Below are positions 16,682-26,403 of a stretch of DNA of 64,000 bases, in pieces. The position numbers and the translations under genes are program-made. Under the pieces are notes generated by a model, which was not told the origin of the DNA, ran no database searches, and saw only the letters and a program-made list of their open reading frames with translations. Within the stretch, counting starts at the first letter, position 1, and each line of letters opens with the position of its first letter. The DNA comes from Croceimicrobium sp965658965 (GTDB taxonomy: Bacteria; Bacteroidota; Bacteroidia; Flavobacteriales; Schleiferiaceae): the NCBI GenBank assembly GCA_965658965.1, contig CBFHVV010000001.1, forward strand, positions 22,139-86,138. Direction: 5' to 3'.

Positions 16682-19081
16682 TTGAAGAAGTCTATTTTCA
16701 CATATTTATTTTTATCCTTATTCCTTTTACCCTTCACAGGTCAAGGAACTCAGGTGATAAATGCGGAAGTAGTATTGTCGGACTCTTATTTTTCGGATCC
16801 TGAAGTTATAGACTTAGATGGGCGCTGGCGCTTTTACTGGCAAGAGTTTGTTAGTCCAGAGAAACAGCCAATCGCAAATGAGCTTCCCGTATTTCGAGAC
16901 TTTGAAAAAAATTGGTCGGACATACCTTCTCTGCGCAATTCATTTCATGCTAAAGGTTTTGCCAGTTATGAGTTAAACATAAATAGCTCGCAAGCCACGG
17001 ATAAGTTAGCCTTACGAGTACCAGAATTTTATTCGGCCTATGCTCTGTACTTAAACGGAGATCTAATCGCTAAAAATGGAAAGGTTGGCCAAGATATTGT
17101 TAGCTCCGAGCCTTATTGGTTGCCCAAAGTTGCAAACATCAGTTTAAAGAAAGGCTCTAATCGTTTGGTGATTCATATCTCTAACTTCGAACATCATAAA
17201 GGTGGTGCCGTTGCTCCCATTAGTTTAGGAGAAGCTGAGACCATTGGGTTTTATAAAAACATGGCCATTAGTGGTTCACTCTTTATTGCAGGTACACTTT
17301 TAATTTCTGCCGTTTTCTCGCTGATCGTGTACTATTTTCAAAAATTAGATTTTGCCTTTCTTTTCTTTGGTCTTTTCGCTTTAACCTATATGTATCGTAT
17401 TGTAGGCACCGATACTTATATTCTCCACGAAGTTTTTGGAAATTTAAGCTGGTATTTAACCATTCGGTTGGAATACCTTAGTCTTTTCCTTAGTGTTATT
17501 TTCTTTACCTATTTCTACAAGAATTTAATTGAAAGACGTGCTCCTGAATGGTTATTTCATACCATTGGTGCTACTTCATTGATTATGGCATTGATGGTAA
17601 TGCTTCCTCCAGAAACATTTACTGCCTTTATTGACTACTACCTACTCTTTGTAGCCTTAGCCTTTTTAGTAACTACTTCTTTTTATTTGCGCTCCATCCG
17701 CTTAAGTCATAGCATGAGCTGGTTTACCACTATTGCGGTATTGGCATTAATTGGAGTCATGTTTATTAAAATGTCTGCATTTTTTGGATTTGGCACCGGC
17801 AACCTCTTCATTTCATTTTTTGGTTATATCGTTTTCATCATAGCGCAAACCATCGCTCTTAGTCAGCGTTTTGGCTATAACATGCGTATGCACATTACCC
17901 AAAGTGAAAGTGCCGTTGTTAGCCAGCAGAACTTTATGAACTCAGTGAGTCATGAATTAAAAACTCCGATGAATGCCATTATGGGTATGACTGAGTTTTT
18001 GTCTCGATCTAAATTAGATGCAGATCAACAGTCTAAATTGGAGACCATTCGTAAAAACAGTGAGCAGTTGAATAATCTCCTGATGGATCTGCTCAATTTT
18101 TCGGCTATTGATTCGGGCTCTTTGAAATTAGAAAGCCGCAAGTTTGACCTTAGAGATGTAGTTAACAAAGCCATAGAGCAAGCGGATGCCAAGGATAGTA
18201 GTGTTATCAACTTTAAGATGAACTACGATGAGAATATCCCGGAAGAGCTGGCAGGTGATCCCGATCGCTTAGGTCAAGTTCTCTACCACCTATTAAACAA
18301 TGCTTTCAAGTTTACTGAAAAGGGTAATATTAACTTTTCTATGCAAATGCAAAGTGTAGAAGGAAATTTAGTAAACCTCAAGTTAGTTGTTCAAGATACT
18401 GGTACAGGAATTAAGTCTGAAGACTTAGAAAAAGTGGTAAAAGCTTTTAACCAAGGTAATGAAGGTAATACTCGCAGTCATGGTGGAACCGGATTAGGTC
18501 TTACCATTTCCTCAAATATTATAGAGTTAATGGGAGGCGAGCTTTGGATAGATAGTGAGTATGGACACGGTACTACGGTTACTTGTGAGTTTGTATTAAA
18601 AACGCCACGCCTAAACCTCACCAAACACGCACAAGAGTTAAAAGATGAGTATAAAGATAAGATTGAAGGCTTAAAAATTCTTTATGCAGAGGATAACCCC
18701 ATTAACCAAAAGCTATTGGTTATGATTATGAAGACCATGGGTTATGAGGTTGATATTGCTAATAATGGTTTAGAAGCATGGGAGATGGCTCTAACTAAGC
18801 GCTATCAAATTATTTTTATGGATGTTCAGATGCCTAAGATGGATGGTATTGAGGCCACCAAGCGCATCGTTAAAGATCAGCCAGAACGTCCTATTATTAT
18901 TGCAGTAACCGCAAACGCTGAGGTAGCGGATCAAAAAAGATGTATTGAGGCGGGTATGAATGATTTTATTCCCAAGCCATTTAGTGCAAAAACCTTAAAA
19001 GACGCGATTAAGAAGTGGCAGGGTTTACTTCTTTATATGGAAGAAGACTCGAGAGATGATAAATTACGTGTGATCTCCTAA
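16682..19081 (+). CDS. Hybrid sensor histidine kinase with 7TMR-DISM-type sensor and receiver domain
   Basis: 799 residues. The start is a TTG at 16682: an in-frame stop lies 12 nt upstream, the TTG begins a good signal sequence (KKSIFTYLFLSLFLLPFTG), and AAAGAGA precedes it. Order of domains: signal peptide; beta-rich extracytoplasmic sensor (~25-185, with DLDGRWRFYWQEF); about seven hydrophobic helices (~188-395) of the 7TMR-DISM type; HisKA with the phosphorylated His424 in SVSHELKTPMNAI; HATPase (~525-640, GTGLGLTI); receiver domain (~662-785) with Asp714 in IIFMDVQMPKMDG. No separate response regulator gene is adjacent. Signal unknown; carbohydrate-like ligands are known for this sensor class. 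Confidence 0.88.
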   Translation: MKKSIFTYLFLSLFLLPFTGQGTQVINAEVVLSDSYFSDPEVIDLDGRWRFYWQEFVSPEKQPIANELPVFRDFEKNWSDIPSLRNSFHAKGFASYELNINSSQATDKLALRVPEFYSAYALYLNGDLIAKNGKVGQDIVSSEPYWLPKVANISLKKGSNRLVIHISNFEHHKGGAVAPISLGEAETIGFYKNMAISGSLFIAGTLLISAVFSLIVYYFQKLDFAFLFFGLFALTYMYRIVGTDTYILHEVFGNLSWYLTIRLEYLSLFLSVIFFTYFYKNLIERRAPEWLFHTIGATSLIMALMVMLPPETFTAFIDYYLLFVALAFLVTTSFYLRSIRLSHSMSWFTTIAVLALIGVMFIKMSAFFGFGTGNLFISFFGYIVFIIAQTIALSQRFGYNMRMHITQSESAVVSQQNFMNSVSHELKTPMNAIMGMTEFLSRSKLDADQQSKLETIRKNSEQLNNLLMDLLNFSAIDSGSLKLESRKFDLRDVVNKAIEQADAKDSSVINFKMNYDENIPEELAGDPDRLGQVLYHLLNNAFKFTEKGNINFSMQMQSVEGNLVNLKLVVQDTGTGIKSEDLEKVVKAFNQGNEGNTRSHGGTGLGLTISSNIIELMGGELWIDSEYGHGTTVTCEFVLKTPRLNLTKHAQELKDEYKDKIEGLKILYAEDNPINQKLLVMIMKTMGYEVDIANNGLEAWEMALTKRYQIIFMDVQMPKMDGIEATKRIVKDQPERPIIIAVTANAEVADQKRCIEAGMNDFIPKPFSAKTLKDAIKKWQGLLLYMEEDSRDDKLRVIS

Positions 19082-19093
19082 AATCAGCGTTAC

Positions 19094-19756
19094 TTAATCA
19101 CTCAGCCCCAGCCCGTGGGCATCAATAACCTTACCTTCTACTACCAAATAGACTTTATTTTGCGCTTTCACCTTCATGGTGTACAAGCCGGTGAAATCGC
19201 CGAAGGCTGGTAGAATCCCACTCTTTTTCTCAAAGAAAAAACAAGGCAGACGCAAGCTCTGCTTCCCCATGCCTTTTAAATTAACCCCAGGATGGATATG
19301 TCCACATAAATTGTAAAGCGGTTCTGGCGCTTCCTCGGGTTCGTGACTTAACCAAAAGGGCCCAAGAGCGATGCTTTCTAAATGGCAATGCAGTTGCGCT
19401 TCTTGATAATTTACCGTTCGTAGGATATCGTGATTTCCACTAATTAAGTGAAACTCACAATTCGGAAAGCGGGCGATGGTTTCTTTGAAGCTTTGCCATT
19501 CGGTATTCATTTTAGAATGGAAAAGATCACCTAAGAAATAAAGTTTTTTAGGTTGGACCTGCAGAAGAAGATCAAATAGTCTTTGATAATTATTTTTTTG
19601 GGCTTTGGCCGGAATGGCTAAACCCTCTTTACGAAAGTGTCCAATTTTCCCAAAGTGCGTATCAGCGATAAAAAGAGTTCTTTCTTGGGGCCAATAGATA
19701 GCTTTTTGTGCTAATAACCAAAGTTCCTCGCCAGCCAGAGTAATGCTTTCCTTCAT
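19094..19756 (-). CDS. PdeM-like metallophosphoesterase (ligase-associated)
   Basis: 220 residues, calcineurin-like fold. Metal-site motifs are visible: ADTHFGKIGHFRKEG at ~31-45 (D-x-H), FLGDLFHSK (GD), ISGNHD (GNHD), and late histidines in LSHEPEE and NLCGHIHPG. The DTHFGK and HFRKEGLAIP motifs match the PdeM family, which is usually encoded with an ATP-dependent DNA ligase and a Lhr-type helicase in a DNA-repair cluster. Those partners are not next to it here, so the assignment rests on sequence alone. It is convergent with the histidine kinase gene. Confidence 0.8.
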   Translation of the reverse strand: MKESITLAGEELWLLAQKAIYWPQERTLFIADTHFGKIGHFRKEGLAIPAKAQKNNYQRLFDLLLQVQPKKLYFLGDLFHSKMNTEWQSFKETIARFPNCEFHLISGNHDILRTVNYQEAQLHCHLESIALGPFWLSHEPEEAPEPLYNLCGHIHPGVNLKGMGKQSLRLPCFFFEKKSGILPAFGDFTGLYTMKVKAQNKVYLVVEGKVIDAHGLGLSD

Positions 19757-19816
19757 GTATAAGAAAGGGAGTCAATATATTTTGTGGCTAAATTACGTTC
19801 TAAATTTCGGATATTT

Positions 19817-21313
19817 TTAATTGGGAAGACTTAGGTTTTCCCCCGTGTTGGCGGTGGTCGGATCCACGGGAATAAGTCTTTTATAATGCTCGTAGCGTAG
19901 AAAGATGTCTCTTACATAACGAAAAGGTTCTTCACCTCTTACTGGGCCATAGCGTACTAAAGGATCGCTATAATAGCGGTATTCCCCCATTTTTCGAAGC
20001 CAAGGTGCCACGTTTTTATCATATACCAAAGAGTCCTTACCATCTTTGGATGCTAGCCTTTGTGCGTCTAATAGGTGTCCGTAGCCGCAATTATAAGAGG
20101 CGAGAGTGAATTTAATTCTTTGGGTAGAGTCGGGTATATTATCGAATTTTGACCATATCTCTTTTAGGTAACGCGTCCCTGCTTCTAAATTTTGCTCAGG
20201 GTTATAGACGTCGTTTAAACCTAGTTCGTTAGCCGTACTGGGCATTACTTGCATTAAACCGCCTGCTCCAGCCCAAGAGGTCGCCCGCGGATCGAAGCGC
20301 GATTCTTGATAAACTAAGGAGCTTACCAAGCGCCAGTCCCAAGCTAAACTGTCTGAGTATTTTTGAATAGTGGAATCGAAGGGGCTGATTTGACCGCTAT
20401 TTTTACCAAAAAACTCGCTCTCAACTCGGCGGCGATAAGATTTTTTATGGACATAGTACTTGTCGTATATAAAATGATAGACGTCGGTTTTGCGAATAGA
20501 GTTAACCCATTGGTTTACCCTGTTTAAAAATTCGGGACCATTATTTCGAACGCCCCAAGCTATTCTTTGCGACAGACTAATCGGTGTTTCTACATCTAAA
20601 ATGGGATAATAGGTTTGATTGATGGAGGCTAAATTATAGTCTGAAACAGTGTACTTTATTTTCCCTTCAACCACCATTTTTATGAGGTCTTCAATATTGT
20701 GATTACCCAATACCGTATCGAGGTGAATGGTACCGCCCACTTCTTCTTGTAAGTTTAGCATGCGTTCATAATAGGAGGACTTGCGATGCAAGTGAACGGT
20801 ATCGTCAATCAGTTCAATCACATCCTTCACTAAATATTTAGAGATCTTATGTCGCGGAAGTTTTCGCCAATTGCTTGGTTTACGCTGTACTAGAGCTTGG
20901 TGGGTTGTGTAGAGGTAGTCGGTAAAGTCGATTAATTCTTTACGTGGTTCAGTAATGGTTAAGCCATGCGCAATTATATCGCCTTCTCCACGATTGAGAA
21001 GGTCAAAAACCTCGTCGATATTAGAGGCCAAGACTATTTCTAGCTCTAGTCCTAAATGATCGGCCAAGCGTTTTACCAATTCATACTCCAGGCCCATAGC
21101 TTCTCCGCGATACAGAAAATAGGAGGTAGAGCTGTAAATCATTATGGCTCTAAGTTTACCTTCTTCAGCTATCTGCTTTAGGTCCCTTTCTACAATGGGG
21201 CCATCAAGCTCTGTTTTAGGTCGGCGTGATTGAGAGGAGCTAAGATCACTTTGATTACAAGCGAGCATGACTAGGCTGAAAAGGAGAACAAGAACAAAAT
21301 TGATTTTTTTCAT
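19817..21313 (-). CDS. MltF-like lytic transglycosylase lipoprotein
   Basis: 498 residues from the ATG at 21313 (a GTG 12 nt upstream is less likely). A lipoprotein signal ends in VMLAC with Cys19. Residues ~45-285 form a bacterial solute-binding family 3 domain (ELVKRLADHLGLELE, GLTITEPRKELIDFTDYLY in part) and ~320-470 the SLT lysozyme-like domain with the catalytic Glu in LVYQESRFDPRA, then GLMQVMPSTA and SYNCGYGH. This is the MltF layout: a membrane-anchored periplasmic enzyme that cleaves peptidoglycan to give 1,6-anhydromuropeptides and whose activity may be tuned by a ligand of the N-terminal domain. Confidence 0.9.
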   Translation of the reverse strand: MKKINFVLVLLFSLVMLACNQSDLSSSQSRRPKTELDGPIVERDLKQIAEEGKLRAIMIYSSTSYFLYRGEAMGLEYELVKRLADHLGLELEIVLASNIDEVFDLLNRGEGDIIAHGLTITEPRKELIDFTDYLYTTHQALVQRKPSNWRKLPRHKISKYLVKDVIELIDDTVHLHRKSSYYERMLNLQEEVGGTIHLDTVLGNHNIEDLIKMVVEGKIKYTVSDYNLASINQTYYPILDVETPISLSQRIAWGVRNNGPEFLNRVNQWVNSIRKTDVYHFIYDKYYVHKKSYRRRVESEFFGKNSGQISPFDSTIQKYSDSLAWDWRLVSSLVYQESRFDPRATSWAGAGGLMQVMPSTANELGLNDVYNPEQNLEAGTRYLKEIWSKFDNIPDSTQRIKFTLASYNCGYGHLLDAQRLASKDGKDSLVYDKNVAPWLRKMGEYRYYSDPLVRYGPVRGEEPFRYVRDIFLRYEHYKRLIPVDPTTANTGENLSLPN

Positions 21314-21390
21314 AAGCTGGTACACTGGCTGAAAATACTAATTAATTTTTTATCTCCCTTAATTTAGGCCAGATGGCAGCCTAATAGAAA

Positions 21391-21424
21391 TAAAAAAAGC
21401 TGCTTGAATCACTTCAAGCAGCTT
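21391..21424 (-). terminator. Rho-independent terminator after the S46 peptidase gene
   Basis: Perfect 12-bp stem (AAGCTGCTTGAA / TTCAAGCAGCTT) with a TCAC loop; on the minus strand it is followed by a run of seven T. It lies about 27 nt past the stop of the peptidase gene. Confidence 0.9.
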
Positions 21425-21450
21425 CTATTCATAAACTTATGAGATTGGCC

Positions 21451-23706
21451 TTACATTTTAGAAGTTTTAGCTTCTTCTTTTTTAGCCTCCATTAAAGCTT
21501 TGGTTTTAGCGCTAGGCTCTTTGGTTTCGTGAATAATAGTCATTTCCTTGATGAGGTTATGGGCTCCGGCATATTTTTCAATGATGAAGAGGGTATAACG
21601 AACATCTACAGAAATGGTACGCTGGATTTCAGGTTCAAAGTAGATATCTCCACTCATGGCTTCCCAGTTTCCGTCAAAAGCAGTACCTACTAAATGTCCT
21701 TTACCGTTAATTACCGGGCTACCAGAATTACCACCAGTAATATCCGTATTGTGAATAAAGCACACGGGTAATTCGCCGTCAGCATTGGCATAGCGACCGT
21801 AGTTTTTCTGTCTGATCAGCTCTTCTAATTTCGCAGGAACAACAAACTCAGGATCATCATTATTCTTTTTCTCTAAGATACCCTGTGCGGTGGTGTAGTA
21901 ATCGTAATGAACCGCATCACGGGCAGAATAGCTACCTACGGTACCATAGGTTAAACGCATGGTGCTGTTTGCATCGGGGTAGTAGTTTACATCGGCATTC
22001 ATCTCGCGTAAGCCTGCGGTAAATAAGCGGTAAGCTTTGTCTAGTTTATCACCGCTGCCCTCATCATTATTGCTAGCCATATAAGCCTCATATAAGCCTT
22101 CACCTAGTTGAATTGCTGGATCTTTTTTAAGGGTTTTAGCTTTAGGCTTTTCAAGATATTCCATCATCGCTTCTTTGCTGCGTAGAATGGTCTCAGAGAA
22201 AGCATCTTCTGCCCACTCTGCAAAATCTCCGTCGCTATCTTCGGCAATTTCTAGTACAATAGCAGGTAATTGATCTGCGGGAATATCTTTAACATAAAGA
22301 GCTAATAGTTCTGCTGTCATCTCTTCGTCTAAAGCAACGTTATAATCTTTGTAGAACTCATCAGCGGAAGCTTTAAGAGCAGCTAATACAGACTCCATGC
22401 GTTTCTCCATGGTTTCTTTTTCCTCTCCTTCAGCTTCTTCGGCCTTTTCTGCAGCAGCGAAATAAGCCTGCATAGTACGGTTAAAGCGCAGGGCTTGCAA
22501 AGCTATTTCGGGACCAGAAATACCAGCTTCACGAGCATATACCTTGGCAGTAATGCCAGCATCGGTGGCTTTGTAGGCTTCGTCAAACATGTTTAACACT
22601 TCGCCGTATTTTGCCTTTCGTTTTGGATCTTGGTTTACCCAAGTGCTAAACTTATCTTCAATGGCCTTCTTTTTATCGAATACGCCATTGCTTTGTAGTT
22701 GTGCCGTTTGGCCGATATAGTATTTCCAATAATTTGAAACACGAGCATATTTTGAAGCATACTGAATGCGGGTGGTGGCGTCAGCACTCATGTACTTTTT
22801 CATTACCTCTAATTTGAGGTCACGCACACGCACTACCGCTGGTCCGTATAAGTCTACGGCCTGTTTAACACCATAGCTGCTTAAGTAGCGATCGGTGCTA
22901 CCCGGATAGCCCATTACCATTGTAAAGTCGCCATCAGCAACCCCATCTAAGGAAACTGGTAGGTGATGCTTAGGTTTTAAAGGAATATTATCTTCAGAAT
23001 ACTCTGCTGGCATACCATCGGGACCACTGTAAACGCGGAACATAGAGAAGTCTCCAGTTTGACGAGGCCACATCCAGTTATCAGTATCGCCACCAAATTT
23101 ACCTACGGCAGAAGGTGGAGCGCCAACTAAACGTACATCGTTGAAAGTTTCGTAAACGAAAAGATAAAATTCATTGCCGTGGAAAAAGCTTTTCACATTC
23201 GCGTCGTAGTGAGAGCCGTCAGTAGCTTCAGCCGCTAGTTTTTTACCGATGGCAGCAATAGCTTCGTTGCGCTCGGCCTCCGTCATTTCATCGTTTAGCT
23301 CGGTCATTACCTTATTGGTAACATCTTCCATGCGCACCAAAAAGCGAACAAACAAACCTTCATTCGGAAGCTCTTCTTCCATATTGTAGGCCCAAAATCC
23401 GTCGGTTAAATAATCATTTTCAGTGCTAGAGTGAGATTGGATTTGACCAAAGCCACAGTGGTGATTGGTTAAAATCAGTCCTTTAGAAGAAATGATCTCA
23501 CCAGTACAGAAACCGCCGAATGAAACAATAGCATCTTTCAAGCTACCGTTATTCACGTCATAAATCTCTTCTGGGGTAAGCTGCAATCCATTCGCTTGCA
23601 TGTCGGCATAATTGCGGCCTAATAATAGGGGCAACCACATTCCTTCATTGGCTAGCGCTGGTAAAGCCAAGGCTAGCGCTAAGAAGAAACTCATTAGTCT
23701 TTTCAT
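21451..23706 (-). CDS. S46 family dipeptidyl-peptidase (DPP7-like)
   Basis: 751 residues, close to the usual ~710-730 of S46 peptidases. A signal peptide (to ~20) leads to the N-terminus EGMWLPLLL. The catalytic triad is readable: His in LTNHHCGFG (~79-87), Asp in WMWPRQTGDFSMFR, Ser661 in GGNSGSPVINGKG. The residue 18 positions after the Ser is Gly in AFDGNWEAMSGD; Arg at that place marks the Asp/Glu-specific DPP11, while Gly is found in DPP7, which prefers hydrophobic P1 residues. The enzyme releases dipeptides in the periplasm, feeding amino-acid uptake. A TACCTTCG element (23734-23741, minus strand) may be its -7 box. Confidence 0.9.
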   Translation of the reverse strand: MKRLMSFFLALALALPALANEGMWLPLLLGRNYADMQANGLQLTPEEIYDVNNGSLKDAIVSFGGFCTGEIISSKGLILTNHHCGFGQIQSHSSTENDYLTDGFWAYNMEEELPNEGLFVRFLVRMEDVTNKVMTELNDEMTEAERNEAIAAIGKKLAAEATDGSHYDANVKSFFHGNEFYLFVYETFNDVRLVGAPPSAVGKFGGDTDNWMWPRQTGDFSMFRVYSGPDGMPAEYSEDNIPLKPKHHLPVSLDGVADGDFTMVMGYPGSTDRYLSSYGVKQAVDLYGPAVVRVRDLKLEVMKKYMSADATTRIQYASKYARVSNYWKYYIGQTAQLQSNGVFDKKKAIEDKFSTWVNQDPKRKAKYGEVLNMFDEAYKATDAGITAKVYAREAGISGPEIALQALRFNRTMQAYFAAAEKAEEAEGEEKETMEKRMESVLAALKASADEFYKDYNVALDEEMTAELLALYVKDIPADQLPAIVLEIAEDSDGDFAEWAEDAFSETILRSKEAMMEYLEKPKAKTLKKDPAIQLGEGLYEAYMASNNDEGSGDKLDKAYRLFTAGLREMNADVNYYPDANSTMRLTYGTVGSYSARDAVHYDYYTTAQGILEKKNNDDPEFVVPAKLEELIRQKNYGRYANADGELPVCFIHNTDITGGNSGSPVINGKGHLVGTAFDGNWEAMSGDIYFEPEIQRTISVDVRYTLFIIEKYAGAHNLIKEMTIIHETKEPSAKTKALMEAKKEEAKTSKM

Positions 23707-23733
23707 ATTTATGTTTGTTTTATTTGAGATTTG

Positions 23734-23741
23734 CGAAGGTA
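23734..23741 (-). promoter_or_regulatory. Possible -7 element of the S46 peptidase gene
   Basis: On the minus strand TACCTTCG, one mismatch from TAnnTTTG, 28 nt before the ATG. Confidence 0.35.
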
Positions 23742-23836
23742 GTTAATTGTATTTTTTTTGAAGAGGATTTTATTGTGCACTTTATTTCTTATCCTTCGTC
23801 TTTTGTAGTGCTTAAAAATAGGCTGAAGGGAATGTA

Positions 23837-23844
23837 TACTTTTG
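23837..23844 (+). promoter_or_regulatory. Predicted -7 element of the metB-type gene
   Basis: TACTTTTG matches TAnnTTTG exactly, 28 nt before the TTG start at 23873. The leader would be about 20 nt, too short for a riboswitch. No TTTG at the normal -33 distance was found. Confidence 0.5.
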
Positions 23845-23872
23845 TTTACCATCGTTTTTAAAATCATCAAGC

Positions 23873-25027
23873 TTGACTAAAAAGAAATTAAGTTTTAACT
23901 CGCTCACTATCCACGGCGGTCAGTCTGCAGAGGCATCCACCGGTGCCGTGATGCCGCCTATTTTTCAAACTTCTACTTATGCGCAAACAGCGCCCGGAGA
24001 GCATAAAGGCTATGAGTATTCGCGTAGTGCTAATCCTACTCGTCATGCTTTAGAGAAATCAATTGCTAGCATTGAGGGCGGCAATTATGGATTGGCTTTC
24101 GGCAGTGGACTTGCTGCCATTGATGCCGTATTAAAACTATTAAGCCCGGGAGATGAGGTGATTTCGACCAATGATTTATACGGTGGAAGTTATCGGCTTT
24201 TCACGGGCACTTTTGAGCGCTATGGCATTAAGTTTCATTTTGTTCCCATGGGTGAAGCAAGCGAGCTTGCGAAGCACCTCAGTGCCAAAACAAAACTCAT
24301 CTGGGTGGAAACCCCTACCAACCCCATGATGAACATTATTGATATCAAAGCCATTAGCGACTTAGCAAAAAAGGCAGGGGTGCTTTTGGTGGTCGACAAT
24401 ACTTTTGCAACGGCTTACCTCCAACAGCCTATTAAGCTGGGGGCTGATATAGTAATGAATAGTGGCACTAAATACCTTGGTGGGCATAGCGATTTGGTAA
24501 TTGGTACTTTGTCCCTAAAGGATAAAGCGCTGGCAGATCGTCTCTATTATATTCAAAATTCTACCGGAGCTGTTTGCGGACCTATGGATGCTTTTCTAAC
24601 CTTAAGAGGAATTAAAACTTTGCATATACGAATGGCGCGGCACAGTGAAAATGGCAGGGCGGTGGCACATTTCTTAGCTAAACATCCTAAAGTAGCGGCG
24701 GTGTATTGGCCTGGTTTTGAGAATCATCCTAACTTTACTATCGCTCAAAGGCAGATGAAAGACTTTGGGGGAATGGTAAGTTTTAAACTGAAAGAGGATT
24801 CCCGCGAAGCAGCCTTTAGAGTTTTATCCAACTTACAGCTTTTTACCCTAGCGGAATCTTTAGGTGGAGTAGAATCTTTAGCGGGACACCCAGCGAGCAT
24901 GACTCACGCAAGTATCCCCGCCGCGGAAAGAGAAAAAACCGGGATTAGCGAGGGCTTAATCCGACTGAGTGTTGGCATTGAAGACGAAGCCGATTTATTA
25001 TCAGACTTAAAACAAGCATTAACTTAA
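23873..25027 (+). CDS. metB: Cystathionine gamma-synthase/lyase family PLP enzyme
   Basis: 384 residues, standard size for the Cys/Met metabolism PLP-dependent family. The start is a TTG: the frame is open upstream to a TAG near 23819 but contains no ATG. Family motifs: TIHGGQSAE at the N-terminus, the YSRSANPTR substrate loop (~56-64), VETPTNPMM, VVDNTFATAY, and the PLP-binding Lys200 in NSGTKYLGGHSD. Either gamma-synthase (O-acyl-homoserine plus cysteine) or gamma-lyase chemistry is possible; family and context do not decide. The SDR gene follows after 5 nt, so the two form an operon. Confidence 0.83.
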   Translation: MTKKKLSFNSLTIHGGQSAEASTGAVMPPIFQTSTYAQTAPGEHKGYEYSRSANPTRHALEKSIASIEGGNYGLAFGSGLAAIDAVLKLLSPGDEVISTNDLYGGSYRLFTGTFERYGIKFHFVPMGEASELAKHLSAKTKLIWVETPTNPMMNIIDIKAISDLAKKAGVLLVVDNTFATAYLQQPIKLGADIVMNSGTKYLGGHSDLVIGTLSLKDKALADRLYYIQNSTGAVCGPMDAFLTLRGIKTLHIRMARHSENGRAVAHFLAKHPKVAAVYWPGFENHPNFTIAQRQMKDFGGMVSFKLKEDSREAAFRVLSNLQLFTLAESLGGVESLAGHPASMTHASIPAAEREKTGISEGLIRLSVGIEDEADLLSDLKQALT

Positions 25028-25032
25028 TAATC

Positions 25033-25740
25033 ATGATTAAATTTTTTATCACCGGCACTAGTTCGGGTATTGGTAAGGCTCTAGCCGAAAGAGCTTTGGC
25101 TGATGGGCATTTAGTAACAGGCTTTAGCCGCAGGCATACTATAGAACACCCAAATTATCGGCATATAAGTATCGATTTGGCAGACTTAGATGCATACCAT
25201 ACGATTGGTTTTGAATGTCCGAAAAATGTGGAAAAAGTTGTTTTGGTGAACAATGCAGGAACGCTCGGACATGTAAAAGCGGTTGCGAACTTAGATCCCG
25301 ATCGCGTGGATAGAACTTATCGAATTAATGTAACCGCCCCTACTATTTTAAGTCAATTATTTTTAGACCATTTGAATTCTTGCGGTGCGGAAAAAGTGAT
25401 AATTAATATCTCTTCTGGGGCAGGATCCTATCCGATTAAAGGGTGGAGTACTTATTGCGCCAGTAAAGCAGCCATTGATATTTTTACCGAGGTAATGGCT
25501 TTAGATCATCCAGATTTACGCGCCTATGCCATCGCACCGGGAATAGTTGATACCGAAATGCAGGGTGAAATTCGCCGCTTAGATAAAAATGACTTTCCTG
25601 ACGTAGAGCGTTTTGTAGGATATAAGCAAAACGATGAACTAAGTTCGGCTAGCACCGTTGCAACAAAATTGATGAAGGTTATTGAAAGACCGGAAGATTT
25701 CAAAGAGGTCAAGCTCTCTTTACGTGAGGTAGACTTATAA
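25033..25740 (+). CDS. Short-chain dehydrogenase/reductase (SDR)
   Basis: 235 residues. The Rossmann dinucleotide-binding motif TGTSSGIGKALAE is at ~8-20, NNAG at ~74-77, the catalytic Ser in NISSGAG, and the Tyr-x-x-x-Lys pair in YCASKAAIDIF (~140-150). The RR in GFSRRHT suggests NADPH preference. Resembles benzil/sepiapterin reductase-like SDRs but the substrate cannot be told. Likely co-transcribed with the PLP enzyme. Confidence 0.85.
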   Translation: MIKFFITGTSSGIGKALAERALADGHLVTGFSRRHTIEHPNYRHISIDLADLDAYHTIGFECPKNVEKVVLVNNAGTLGHVKAVANLDPDRVDRTYRINVTAPTILSQLFLDHLNSCGAEKVIINISSGAGSYPIKGWSTYCASKAAIDIFTEVMALDHPDLRAYAIAPGIVDTEMQGEIRRLDKNDFPDVERFVGYKQNDELSSASTVATKLMKVIERPEDFKEVKLSLREVDL

Positions 25741-25822
25741 AGCTAAAGAAAAGTTAAAGCACATTGCTCTTTTAAACGAATACTCCTTTCAGCATTCTAA
25801 GGGTAGAATAAAAATTAGAATT

Positions 25823-26194
25823 ATGAAAAAGTTAGTGTGTGCTTTAAGCCTTTCCTTATTATTTGCGATTCCCAGCTTTGCTCAGCATCCACAAGAGCGA
25901 TTTAAAGATGTAAACCCGCAAGAGCGAGTTGATAAAATAATGCTTAAGATGACGGAGAAATTGGACTTAAGTGCAGAGCAACAAAAGCAAATCGCCCCTT
26001 TATTGCTAGAGCAGCAAGAAAAGAAAATGGCAGAGCGCAAACGCATGCAAGCCGAGCGCCAACAAATGCTGGAGAAAATGAAATCAATCTTAAGCCCCGA
26101 GCAGTTTGAAATCTTTCAAAAGCAATTTAAAAAACGGGTGCAAAGACAGCGAGCTAAAAGAGAACATCCGGAAACTAACCGGATAGAAGATTAA
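25823..26194 (+). CDS. Exported Spy/LTXXQ-like helical protein
   Basis: 123 residues. A signal peptide (MKKLVCALSLSLLFAIPSFAQ) is followed by a highly charged, helical mature part with KLDLSAEQQKQIAPLLLEQ and ILSPEQFEIFQKQF. Two L-(S)-x-E-Q segments recall the LTXXQ motif of Spy/CpxP-type periplasmic proteins, which act as chaperones or envelope-stress sensors. The match is by pattern only. A strong terminator lies directly behind the stop; the gene begins 82 nt after the SDR gene. Confidence 0.7.
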   Translation: MKKLVCALSLSLLFAIPSFAQHPQERFKDVNPQERVDKIMLKMTEKLDLSAEQQKQIAPLLLEQQEKKMAERKRMQAERQQMLEKMKSILSPEQFEIFQKQFKKRVQRQRAKREHPETNRIED

Positions 26195-26199
26195 GATGA

Positions 26200-26232
26200 A
26201 ATGGCTGGAATATTTTCCAGCCATTTTTTTTT
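26200..26232 (+). terminator. Rho-independent terminator after the Spy-like gene
   Basis: Stem AATGGCTGGAA / TTCCAGCCATT with a 4-nt loop, followed by nine T. It lies 5 nt beyond the stop. Confidence 0.92.
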
Positions 26233-26403
26233 GGCTATCGGTTTTTATAGGGCAGCTAAGGGACTGAGAATAGTTTAGCCTGCTGCTTGCCCCGCCGCGT
26301 ACTCCTTAGTCTTTATCCAAAAAAGCTAACATTTGTTAGCTTTCTTCTAAGGCGTGTTTAGTATTTTGCGGTGTTTTTAAAAACCAAAATAAATAAGATT
26401 ACC

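Noticed and set aside
23845..23872. SAM-type riboswitch before the metB-type gene
   Set aside because: The predicted leader after the -7 element is only about 20 nt, too short for any riboswitch.
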